A stretch of 64,000 bases of DNA, from assembly GCF_032854445.1 (NCBI RefSeq), contig NC_088295.1:95969805-96033804 (forward strand). Direction: 5' to 3'. Shown piece after piece: positions 21,863 through 33,019 of the stretch (position 1 is its first letter; each line of letters begins with the position of its first letter). The stretch comes from Liolophura sinensis (Eukaryota > Mollusca > Polyplacophora > Chitonida > Chitonidae). Position numbers and translations under genes: made by a program. Below the pieces are notes generated by a model that saw only the letters and a program-made list of their open reading frames with translations, had not been told where the DNA came from and made no database searches.

Positions 21863-22905
21863 ACATGTACCACTAGGTACATTCATTCACATTTATGCAA
21901 TTAAATTTTCCAGAAATATCAATATGGATTGGAATGTCTTCTACCTACTTGTATTTGTGCCAGTTGATGATGAACATGTGAGGAAAAGTCACCAATCCAG
22001 TAAAACATGAAGTAAATATAAAAAACGAATTTAAGAGATTATACACATGTATGTGCCTGTCTTCATGGAACTTTTTACACTAGTCACAAATGGAATAACA
22101 GTTGCTGCAAGTTCAGCATATTGTTGATATTAAGGTGGTAATTCTCATTTATGTTGAAGACTTACATGTAGCTAGATTTTGTTTGCCCAGTTGGTGTAGA
22201 GAAGACGGCTTTGACCTATTGTGATTAAGTTTTCCCTTGAATTGAGCTCTTATTGCACAAGTACATTTCGTGTCCTTGCCGAGGTCATTTCTCCTGACAT
22301 ATTTGCGTAGTAGTAATCAATGATTACCCACTGTAACCCGGCATCGGGGGTATGTAGAGGACAATTAATCAGGTTGCTGTGTTGAGGCTGGTCATAAGTA
22401 GTGATGCCCTCTCATATGGTACTTGGTCAGACCTATAGAGTTGAAGCATGGCCCAGGATATGTTATGCAGGCTTGTTAGTTCCTGCCAGGTTGTCCAAGT
22501 GAACATTTATCATTTCACCCTAAATGTTTAGCTGTCTGTGTTAGGGCAGTATGCCCTTGATATGCCCTGCTTGGCCTACACAGTGTACATGAGCAGTTTT
22601 GGAGAAAGCTGTCTGAACTGTCTGGGGGAATCATGTTGTAAGGCCGCTGTAATCATGTCATTTGGCCTGTCTGCAACACTTCCTTTTCCTGTTTCCTATG
22701 TTCGTCCATTGCCAGTAGAAGTTGAACTGATTGAGGATTTGCGTGTGAGTGATGGGATAAAATAGCTGATAGAGATTAGCCTAGGGTCTTCACTGAACTC
22801 CCAGGTAACAGCTGTGGCTTGGGAGATGTGGCTCCAGCCAGCTGTAAGGTAATGTGGTCTCATCCGGCTGCTCCACTGACCCCTCCCATTCTAACACCTT
22901 CTATT
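21863..22905. other. Single-copy intergenic sequence
   Basis: No gene, RNA or array recognised. A 75-codon frame at 22538-22765 has several Cys residues but no recognisable domain or splice context. Confidence 0.55.
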
Positions 22906-23157
22906 TGAAAGTGCAAAGGTCATCTTCTACACTCATCTCTCCCCACTAGGCACCTTCCATTAGCTGAGGTCTTGCCTAGTGCCAAGCTCATCTGCTCCAC
23001 TCATCTGGTGTCATTTGACATCTTCCACTTGCTGAGGTCATTGCAAGTGTCAAGGTCATCTGCCCCACTCATCTCTCCCCATGTTACATTGTCCATTAGC
23101 TGAGGTCATGTCTAGTGCCAAGGTCATCTGTCCCACTCATCTCTCCCCTTCTGACAC
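22906..23157. repeat. Imperfect tandem repeat of about 68 bp, 3-4 copies
   Basis: A diverged unit containing gctgaggtcat, agtgccaaggtcatctg and ccactcatctctcccc recurs three to four times and leads directly into the 29-bp array. Confidence 0.8.
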
Positions 23158-24504
23158 AGTCAGTGTATGTACATGATAGAGCACCAAGTCAATGTGTGTA
23201 CATGATAGAGCACCAAGTCAGTGTGTGTACATGATAGAGCACCAAGTCAGTGTATGTACATGATAGAGCACCAAGTCAGTGTGTGTACATGATAGAGCAC
23301 CAAGTCAGTGTGTGTACATGATAGAGCACCAAGTCAATGTGTGTACATGATAGAGCACCAAGTCAGTGTATACATGATAGAGCACCAAGTCAGTGTGTGT
23401 ACATAATAGAGCACCAAGTCAGTGTATACATGATAGAGCACCAAGTCAGTGTATACATGATAGAGCACCAAGTCAGTGTATACATGATAGAGCACCCAGT
23501 CAGTGTGTGTACATGATAGAGCACCAAGTCAGTGTGTGTACATGATAGAGCACCAAGTCAGTGTATGTACATGATAGAGCACCAAGTCAATGTGTGTACA
23601 TGATAGAGCACCAAGTCAGTGTGTGTACATGATAGAGCACCAAGTCAGTGTGTGTACATGATAGAGCACCAAGTCAGTGTGTGTACATGATAGAGCACCA
23701 AGTCAATGTGTGTACATGATATAGCACCAAGTCAGTGTATACATGATAGAGCACCAAGTCAGTGTGTGTACATAATAGAGCACCAAGTGAGTGTATACAT
23801 GATAGAGCACCAAGTTAGTGTATACATGATAGAGCACCAAGTCAGTGTATGTACATGATAGAGCACCAAGTTAGTGTGCACATGATAGAGCACCAAGTCA
23901 GTGTGTGTACATTATAGAGCACCAAGTCAATGTGTGTACATGATAGAGCACCAAGTCAATGTGTGTACATGATAGAGCACCAAGTCAGTGTGTGTACATG
24001 ATAGAGCACCAAGTCAGTGTGTGTACATGATAGAGCACCAAGTCAATGTGTGTACATGATAGAGCACCAAGTCAGTGTGTGTACATGATAGAGCACCCAG
24101 TCAGTGTGTGTACATGATAGAGCACCAAGTCAGTGTGTACATAATAGAGCACCAAGTCAATGTGTGTACATGATAGAGCACCAAGTTAGTGTGCACATGA
24201 TAGAGCACCAAGTCAGTGTGTACATGATAGAACACCAAGTTAGTGTGTGTACATGATAAAGCACCAAGTTAGTGTGCACATGATAGAGCACCAAGTCAGT
24301 GTGTACATGATAAAGCACCAAGTCAGTGTGTGTACATGATAGAGCACCAAGTCAGTGTATACATGATAGAGCACCAAGTCAGTGTATACATGATAGAGCA
24401 CCAAGTCAGTGTGTGTACATGATAGAGCACCAAGTCAGTGTGACATGATAGAGCACCAAGTCAGTGTGTGTACATGATAGAGCACCAAGTCAGTGTGTAC
24501 ATGA
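23158..24504. repeat. 29-bp minisatellite, about 47 copies
   Basis: The unit contains tacatgatagagcaccaag followed by a short GT-rich stretch. That stretch varies in steps (tgtgtgtac, tgtatac, tgtgcac, tgac), so units are 23-29 bp long. Confidence 0.97.
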
Positions 24505-24955
24505 ATTAGCGAAGCAGGTCCCAGTGTAATTCCACAGTATGGCAGACAATCATCGAATTGGTTTTATAGGGTGTTTCCTTCTGTATTACTAACAAGTAAG
24601 TTTATTGGTTTTAAGCCGATTCATTTCATTTGTTCATGTTTGAAAGAAAATTTTTGTGCATAATCACACTGTGGTGTTATTCAAAATACAGAACAAGAAA
24701 ATAAGAAAATCCCAAGTGGGTCACTGCAGAGACTACCAGTGTCTGTTTGTTTACTTGTATACGTATACTTAATCACTTACACCTGCACAGTCATGTGATA
24801 TTGCATATAGTTTGCCTGTAGCAAAACTAGCACTGAGAATGTGGTAGGACTACTTTACGGTCAGGTCGGGTCAGTCAAAAACAGTAATATGACCATACAG
24901 GTACAAGGTTTGTTCTTACAAGAGGAGTCGTCAGTCATAGTCAATTACAAATCAC
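24505..24955. other. Single-copy spacer
   Basis: About 450 bp between two arrays. No gene or RNA recognised. Confidence 0.55.
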
Positions 24956-26148
24956 ATAGGTATGTACATGTATGCCAGAACAGGGAGCGCAGTACACACA
25001 TAGGTGTATACATGTATGCCAGAACGGCGTGTGCTTTGCACACATAGGTGTATACATGTATGCCAGTACGGCATGTGCAGCACACACATAGGTGTATACA
25101 TGTATGCCAGAACGGCATGTGCAGCACACACCTAGGTTTATACAGGTATGCCAGAACGGCGTGTGCTTTACACACATAGGTGTATACATGTATGCCAGAA
25201 CCGCATGTGCAGCACACACATAGGTGTATACAGGTATGCCAGAACGGCGTGTGCAGTACACACATAGGTGTATACATGTATGCCAGAACGGCATGTGCAG
25301 CACACACATAAGTGTATACATGTATGCCAGAACAGGGAGCGCAGCACACACATAGGTGTATACATGTATGCCAGAACGGCGTGTGCTTTACACACATAGG
25401 TGTATACATGTATGCCAGAACGGCATGTGTTTTACACACATAGGTGTATACAGGTATGCCAGAACGGTGTGTGCAGTACACACATAGGTGTATACATGTA
25501 TGCCAGAACAGCATGTGCAGCACACACATAAGTGTATACATGTATGCCAGAACAGGGAGCGCAGCACACACATAGGTGTATACATGTATGCCAGAACGGC
25601 ATGTGCTTTACACACATAAGTGTATACATGTATGCCAGAACGGCATGTGTTTTACACACATAGGTGTATACAGGTATGCCAAAATGGCGTGTGCTTTACA
25701 CACATAGGTGCATACATGTATGCCAGAACGGCATGTGCTTTACACACATAGGTGTATACATGTATGCCAGAACGGCGTGTGCTTTACACACATAGGTGTA
25801 TACATGTATGCCAGAATGGCGTGTTCTTTACACACATAGGTGTATACATGTATGCCAGAACGGCATGTGCTTTACACACATAGGTGTATACATGTATGCC
25901 AGAACGGCATGTGCTTTACACACATAGGTGTATACATGTATGCCAGAACGGCATGTGCTTTACACACATAGGTGTATACATGTATGCCAGAACGGCGTGT
26001 GCTTTACACACATAGGTGTATACATGTATGCCAGAACGGCATGTGCTTTACACACATAGGTGTATACATGTATGCCAGAAAGGTGTGTGCGGTACACACA
26101 TAGGTGTATACATGTATGCCAGAACGGCATGTGCTTTACACACATAGT
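24956..26148. repeat. 44-bp minisatellite, about 27 copies
   Basis: The unit contains ggtgtatacatgtatgcc, agaacggc and a variable gtgctttacacaca or gtgcagcacacaca segment. The minus strand lacks stops in all frames over long stretches, giving cysteine- and histidine-rich frames up to 208 codons that I regard as non-genic. Confidence 0.97.
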
Positions 26149-26261
26149 TCACCCTTGGAGATCAGGAATTGTTAGCTCTCAGCAAGCTTCACACTCAATG
26201 TTTTATTATGCAAAAAAACCCTGTGTACTTGCTTAGTTGGTACTTTGAACCACTGAATTTG

Positions 26262-26573
26262 TACATCAACAGCAGAGCTAGCCCATCATCCACTTGTTTG
26301 TACATCAACAGCAGAGCTAGCCCCTCATCCAGTTGTTTGTACATCCACAGCAGAGCTAGCCCCTCATCCACTTGTTTGTACATCAACAGCAGAGCTAGCC
26401 CCTCATCCACTTGTTTGTACATCAACAGCAGAGCTAGCCCATCATCCAGTTGTTTGTACATCCACAGCAGAGCTAGCCCCTCATCCACTTGTTTGTACAT
26501 CAACAGCAGAGCTAGCCCATCATCCAGTTGTTTGTACATCAACAGCAGAGCTAGCCCATCATCCAGTTGTTTG
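26262..26573. repeat. 39-bp minisatellite, 8 copies
   Basis: The unit contains tgtacatcaacagcagagct and agcccatcatcca. Its length is a multiple of three, so a 13-residue peptide repeat stays in frame on both strands (130-160 codons). Differences are single substitutions arranged in a partly alternating order (acttg/agttg, atcaac/atccac). Confidence 0.96.
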
Positions 26574-27367
26574 TACTTTACCAACAAGCAGATGTCAGAG
26601 AACGATGTCAGTGTGGTACCTCCATGTGATAAAGATAATGCTGTATCCTAGCTGTATCTGAGTGTTAGCATGAATCTGGTTTGTGGATGACTTCTGTTTG
26701 TTCATTTTGCTTTTTTTTGTTAGTTTTTTTATAGCCATGTACAACTGTCTATGTGAACACACCAGAATACAAACTTGTTCTGACATATCATAATTAATGC
26801 TGGTTAACAAGACTGTCTGTCAAATGTCAAGAAAAAAAAAAACAAGAAATAAAACATCTATGAAAAAGAAAAACTCAGTTTTCAGGTGTATTTCCTCTCA
26901 TGCTTACTTGCTTTTTTACGTCACTGGAATGGTATGGGTAGATATAACCAATGAGCTCATTGTTTATGTAATCTGTCTAGGTGAGATGTGTGGATGGTGG
27001 CTCAGGTGGGTGAGGGGCAGTCTTATCCGCTCACAAGGTGTTAGTACTACTGTGGCTGTGTCGTCACTGTGGGCAGCCAGAGGAGGATAGCCTTTGGCCA
27101 CCTGATAGGGATTTACCAGGCAGTCTGGCTCAGCTGCAGGCTGTGCAGGGTATAAGCTGCTCAACGTTTGTCCACCAGAGTCCTGTTGGGGATGGGGGGA
27201 GGACCAGTGGACCAGATCAGGATTATTCCCCATCCACCCACACTTACGCACACACGCGCACGCACACACACACCCACCATACTGCCTGGTAGTCGACTGA
27301 AACTCACCTCCAGAACTAAACATAAATGGTTAGATATTCCCCTGTTCAGGCAACTATATTTAGGCAG
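26574..27367. other. Single-copy spacer with a CA/CG microsatellite
   Basis: No gene recognised. A (CA)n-type microsatellite with CG interruptions lies at about 27237-27275. Confidence 0.6.
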
Positions 27368-27468
27368 AGACCAGACTCCACAGAGGTGTGCGGTGACCAG
27401 ACACCACAGAGGTGTGCGGTGGCCAGACACCACAGAGGTGTGCGGTGACCAGACACCACAGAGGTGCC
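27368..27468. repeat. 26-bp repeat, 4 copies
   Basis: The unit contains gaccagacaccacagaggtg and tgcggt. It ends 4 bp before the SINE-derived 69-bp array. Confidence 0.92.
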
Positions 27469-27472
27469 ATGT

Positions 27473-28716
27473 AGGCCCCAGCATTGGTCAGTTGCGACAG
27501 GGTTTTAGTGCTATGCTAGCACACTAACCACTAGGCCATGGAGGCCCCAGCATTGGTGAGATGCTACTGGGTCTTAATGCTGTGATAGCACACTAACCAC
27601 TAGTCATGGAGGCCCCAGCATTGGTGAGATGCTACTGGGTCTTAGTGCTGTGATAGCACACTAACCACTAGGCCATGGAGGCCCCAGCATTGGTGAGATG
27701 CTACTGGGTCTTAGTGCTGTGATAGCACACTAACCACTAGTCATGGAGGCCCCAGCATTGGTGAGATGCTACTGGATCTTAGTACTGTGATAGCACACTA
27801 ACCACTAGGCCATGGAGGCCCCAGCATTGGTGAGATGCTACCGGATCTTAGTGCTGTGATAGCCCACTAATCACTAGGCCATGGAGGCCCCAGCATTGGT
27901 GAGATGCTACTGGATCTTAGTGCTGTGATAGCACACTAATCACTAGGCCATGGAGGCCCCAGTATTGGTGAGATGCTACTGGATCTTAATGCTGTGTTAG
28001 CACACTAACCACTAGGCCATGGAGGCCCCAGCATTGGTGAGATGCTACTGGATCTTAGTGCTGTGATAGCACACTAATCACTAGGCCATGGAGGCCCCAG
28101 CATTGGTGAGATGCTACTGGGTCTTAGTGCTGTGATAGCACACTAATCACTAGGCCATGGAGGCCCCAGCATTGGTGAGATGCTACTGGATCTTAGTGCT
28201 GTGATAGCACACTAACCACTAGGTCATGGAGGCCCCAGCATTGGTGAGATGTTACTGGGTCTTAGTGCTGTGATAGCGCACTAACCACTAGTCATGGAGG
28301 CCCCAGCATTGGTGAGATGCTACTGGGTCTTAGTGCTGTGATAGCACACTAACCACTAGGCCATGGAGGCCCCAGCATTGGTGAGATGCTACTGGATCTT
28401 AGTGCTGTGATAGCACACTAACTACTAGGCCATGGGAGCCCCAGCATTGGTGAGATGCTACTGGGTCTTAATGCTGTGATAGCACACTAACCACTAGGTC
28501 ATGGGAGCCCCAGCATTGGTGAGATGCTACTGGGTCTTAGTGCTGTGATAGCACACTAACCACTAGGTCATGGAGGCCCCAGCATTGGTGAGATGCTACT
28601 AGGTCTTAGTGCTGTGATAGCACACTAACCACTAGTCATGGAGGCCCCAGCATTGGTGAGATGCTACTGGGTCTTGGTGCTGTGATAGCACACTAACCAC
28701 TAGGCTGTGGGGGCCC
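27473..28716. repeat. 69-bp minisatellite derived from a SINE tRNA-like head, about 18 copies
   Basis: The unit runs ggccccagcattggtgagat, gctactgggtcttagtgctg, tgatagcacactaaccacta and ggccatgga. Laid against the SINE at 4689-4757 it matches at about four positions in five along its whole length. It begins inside the head before the B box and ends at the outer 5' end of the SINE (ggaggcccc). The A-box region is present but altered (ctaggccatgg for actgagccacgg). Confidence 0.9.
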
Positions 28717-29877
28717 CAACACTAAGTAATACCAATAAACAGAAAAGTATTTTTTGTTTGGTAAAGAATATTTCATGATATGTGTAAATTGTCCAATGAT
28801 TTTCTGTTCACAAAAATAATAGACCAAAAAAAAAAAAAACAAGATAAAAGAAAGGCAGAGTTGGTAAATTTATGTCAGGTGGATTTTTCTTGTGTGTGAC
28901 AGATTTCCAAACTCTTAAGTGGTGACTGCTGAGAGAAGATATTGTAGGGTTGTCAGCTTAAGTAGGTCAGCCCTCTGACCTATAGCCAAACAGACCACTT
29001 ATCATCTACCTCAGCTCACCTCATTCTCACCAGTCTTACCAGGATTAAATGCTCTCAATGAAACTCGTTAGCCCTGATGAGCAGTATGGCTAGGTAAGGC
29101 ACAACAGTAGTAGTACATTATTGTAGTGAGGTGATTGGAGATGGAGTTGACCTCTAGGGTTAAAGGTCACCTCTGAGGCTAGAGCTACAAGGGTCAGCCA
29201 GTCACACACTGGCCCTGTCTCTCTGTGATATGTGTAACTGGGGGATATGCATGAGTAACCAGTAAGGAGAGAGTATGTGGGTAGGGATTAACTGGCTGCT
29301 CAGCTGTATAAAGGCTGTGTTACTCTTGCTGATTGGATCATTGACCTCCCTACTGAGGAATTGAATTCTGACAACATTGACAGTTTTCTGGCCCACTGAC
29401 TCGGCCTTAAGGCTGCCACTTGAGAGCACTTCCGGAGCCGGTGACTTGTGTTAGAGGTCTTTCTCCAGTCTTATTGAGGCTGAAAAGGGCCATTGTGTGA
29501 GGGCATGTAGGGGATGTTGGTTATATAACCCTAGCATACCAGACAGACCCACATCTGAGGGGAGACTCTGGGCCACCGGAATTGCCAGCCTGTAAAGTAC
29601 CTGTGTCAGGTACGTCCTTAGTGTAGCTGCCATCAGCTTTCCCACAACCACATCAGCAGGATAGTCACAGTTTTAACACAAAGGTAAACTTCTTTGCCTG
29701 CTTAACTTGTTGTTGATACATTTGGCTACTTGTTGATTTATTGATTCAGAAAGTAATGAAAGTAACTGTGGAATAAGCATTTTTCTGTAGTGCGTGTATT
29801 TGTGGGTTTGTCAGTAACAATAGTTGTCCCCCTCAGGTGAGTGTCGTGTGCAGTAGGAATTTTAAACCTATTCCCCA
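28717..29877. other. Single-copy spacer
   Basis: About 1.2 kb without arrays. Open frames of 60-75 codons on the minus strand (29202-29429 and 29451-29651) show no domain. Confidence 0.55.
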
Positions 29878-31085
29878 GTGACCATTAAGGCTATGGTTTT
29901 TAGTAGGCCTAATTACCATTATGGATATGGTTTGTAGTAATGACCATTGTGAATATGGTTTGTAGCAATGACCATTATGAATATTGATTGTAGTAATGAC
30001 CATTGTGAATATGGTTTGTAGCAATGACCATTATGAATATTGATTGTAGTAGTGACCATTGTGAATATGGTTTGTAGCAATGACCATTATGAATATGGTG
30101 TGTAGTAATGACCGTTATGAATATTGATTGTAGTGATGACCATTATGAACATGGTTTGTAGTAATGACCATTATGAATATTGATTGTAGTAATGACCATT
30201 GTGAATATGGTTTGTAGCAATGACCATTATGAATATGGTTTGTAGCAATGACCATTATGAATATTGATTGTAGTGATGACCATTATGAACATGGTTTGTA
30301 GTAATGACCATTATGAATATTGATTGTAGTAATGACCATTGTGAATATGGTTTGTAGCAATGACCATTATGAATATGGTGTGTAGTAATGACCATTATGG
30401 ATATGGTTTGTAGTGATGACCATTATGAATATGGTTTGTAGTATTGACCATTATGGATATGGTTTGTAGTAATGAATATGGTTTGCAGTAATGACCATTA
30501 TGAATATGGTTTGTAGTAATGGCCGTTATGAATATGGTTTACAGTAAGGACCATTATGAATATGGTTTGTAGTGATGACCATTATGAATATTGATTGTAG
30601 TGATGACCATTATAAATATGGTTTGTAGTAATGACCATTATGAATATTGATTGTAGTGATGACCATTATGAATATGGTTTTTAGTAATGACCATTATGAA
30701 TATTGATTGTTGTGATGACCATTATGAATATTGATTGTAGTGATGACCATTATGAACATGGTTTGTAGTAATGACCATTATGAATATTGATTGTAGTGAT
30801 GACCATTATGAATATTGATTGTAGTGATGACCATTATGAATATGGTTTGTAGTAATGACCATTATGAATATGGTTTGTAGTAATGACCATTATGAATATG
30901 GTTTGTAGTAATGACCATTATGAATATTGATTGTAGTGATGACCATTATGAATATTGATTGTAGTGATGACATTATGAATATTGATTGTAGTGATGACCA
31001 TTATGAATATTGATTGTAGTGATGACCATTATGAATATGGTTTGTAGTGATGACCATTATGAATATTGATTGTAGAGATGACCAT
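29878..31085. repeat. 28-bp minisatellite with two unit types, about 42 copies
   Basis: The shared core is atgaccattatgaata. It is followed either by tggtttgtagta or by ttgattgtagtg. The two types are mixed along the array, in runs and alternations. Confidence 0.97.
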
Positions 31086-31209
31086 CATGATTTATACCTG
31101 TGGACGAATGATATTGTACTGTAGCATAAAGAATTCTCAATACTTTTTCTCCTGTGCATCACCTCAACAGTGCCTAGCACATTGTCAGTCATTCATTGGA
31201 ACATGTAAT

Positions 31210-32415
31210 TCACAGGAACACCTTCGTTGTTCACAGGGCCATCTTAGTTCTACACATGGCCATCTTAGTTGTTCACAGGCATTTTCATTGTTCACAGGCA
31301 TTTTCATTGTTCACGGGGCCATCTTAGTTCTTCACAGGGACATCTTAGTTGTTCAAAGTAACATCATAGTTGTTCCTAGGAATGTCTTAGTTGTTTACAG
31401 GAATATCTTAGTTGTCCACAGGGACATCTTAGTTGTTCACAGTAACATCATATTTGTTCCTAGGAATGTCTTATTTGTTTATAGGAACATCTTAGTTGCC
31501 CTCGGGGACATCTTAGTTGTTCACAGGGGCATCTTAGTTGTTCACAGGGGCACGTTAGTTGTTCACAGTAACAGCATAGCTGTTTCTGGGAATGTCTTAG
31601 TTGTTCACAGGAATATCTTAGTTTTTCACAGGGACATGTCAGTTGTTCATGCTGGCATTTTAGTTGTTCACAGGAATATCTTAGTTTTTCACAGGGGCAT
31701 GTTAGTTGTTCACGGGGACATGTTAGTTGTTTACAGGGACATCTTTGTTGTTCACAGTAACATCATAGTTGTTCCTAGGAATGGCTTAGTTGTTTACAGG
31801 AATATCTTAATTGTCCACAGGGACATCTTAGTTGTTCACAGTAACATCATATTTGTTCCTAGGAATGTCTTATTTGTTTATAGGAACATCTTAGTTGCCC
31901 TCGGGAACATCTTAGTTGTTCACAGGGGCATCTTAGTTGTTCACTGGGGCACGTTAGTTGTTCACAGTAACAGCATAGCTGTTTCTGGGAATGTCTTAGT
32001 TGTTCACAGGAATATCTTAATTTTTCACAGGGACATGCTAGTTGTTCACCGGGACATGTTAGTTGTTCACGGGGACATGTTAGTTGTTCACGGGGACATG
32101 TTAGTTGTTCACGGGGGCATTTTAGTTGTTCACAGGACTATCTTAGTTTTTCACCGGGACATGTTAGTTGTTCACGGGGACATGTTAGTTGTTCACGGGG
32201 ACATGTTAGTTGTTCACCAGGACATGTTAGTTGTTCACGGGGGCATTTTAGTTGTTCACTGGGACATGTTAGTTGTTCACGGGGGCATTTTAGTTGTTCA
32301 CAGGAATATCTTAGTTGTTCACAGAAACATCTTAGTTGCCTTCGGGGACATCTGAGTTGTTCACAGGAACATCTTAGTTGCCCTTGGGGACACCTGAGTT
32401 GTTCACAGGAACATT
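31210..32415. repeat. 21-bp minisatellite with a 399-bp higher-order repeat, about 57 copies
   Basis: Unit of the form ttcacaggaatatcttagttg. It is a multiple of three, so a 7-residue repeat (VHRNILV-like) keeps a plus-strand frame open for 429 codons. A block from 31361 recurs from 31760 with almost the same order of variants. The offset of 399 bp is exactly 19 units. Confidence 0.95.
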
Positions 32416-33019
32416 ATAGGTTATTTACTTATACATCACTACTTCACTTTGATCAGTATAACTGCTACTCTTAAGCAGACAGTGGGCTGATGGAGGCGGA
32501 AGTGCACACTGATGACTTCAGTGCAGGGCTGTTACTTGTAGAATAGGAGAGCAATGGGCGGAAGTTTTGTTAGTACTTACTCTTTGACTTGATGCAACCA
32601 TTATAAGCTGCAAGCTGTTTGGTGAAGTCTTTTCTTTAATTGAAGAAAGAAAGAAATACATTTGTCATACATGTGTATACAAGGAGGCTCGATTGGGCTA
32701 GAGGCAGATAGAAAGATCTGGCCAGTTTTTTAATTTCAAACTGTGGCAAGTACAGTGGAGGAAGTGAACAGATACAAGTTGCTAAGACATTGGGATTAAC
32801 ATAAGTGAGAGGCAGATTGAAGTGAAGGTTAGCTTTGATATTCTCCCAAGGTCACCATTGTAAGGTCACCTTGTATTTTAATTCCTGTGTATTTAGGTGA
32901 AAAAAGTGTTGTTTATGGAGTTAAACTGGTTTTACATTTATTAAATAAACTTGAGCTTGCTAACTAAATTATACAAGTTTCTGGTCTGTTAAGGTTTGTA
33001 ACTCTTTGTGAAGATAATC
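32416..33019. other. Single-copy spacer
   Basis: About 600 bp with no gene or RNA recognised. Confidence 0.55.

Noticed and set aside
24945-26145. Cys/His-rich minus-strand frames that look like zinc-finger repeats
   Set aside because: They derive from the 44-bp array. Cys and His spacing follows the nucleotide repeat and does not fit a zinc-finger pattern across all frames.
31066-32355. 429-codon frame with VHRDILV-like repeats
   Set aside because: 21-bp minisatellite, and multiples of three keep the frame. The first 45 codons outside the array show no signal peptide or known domain that would make it a gene.
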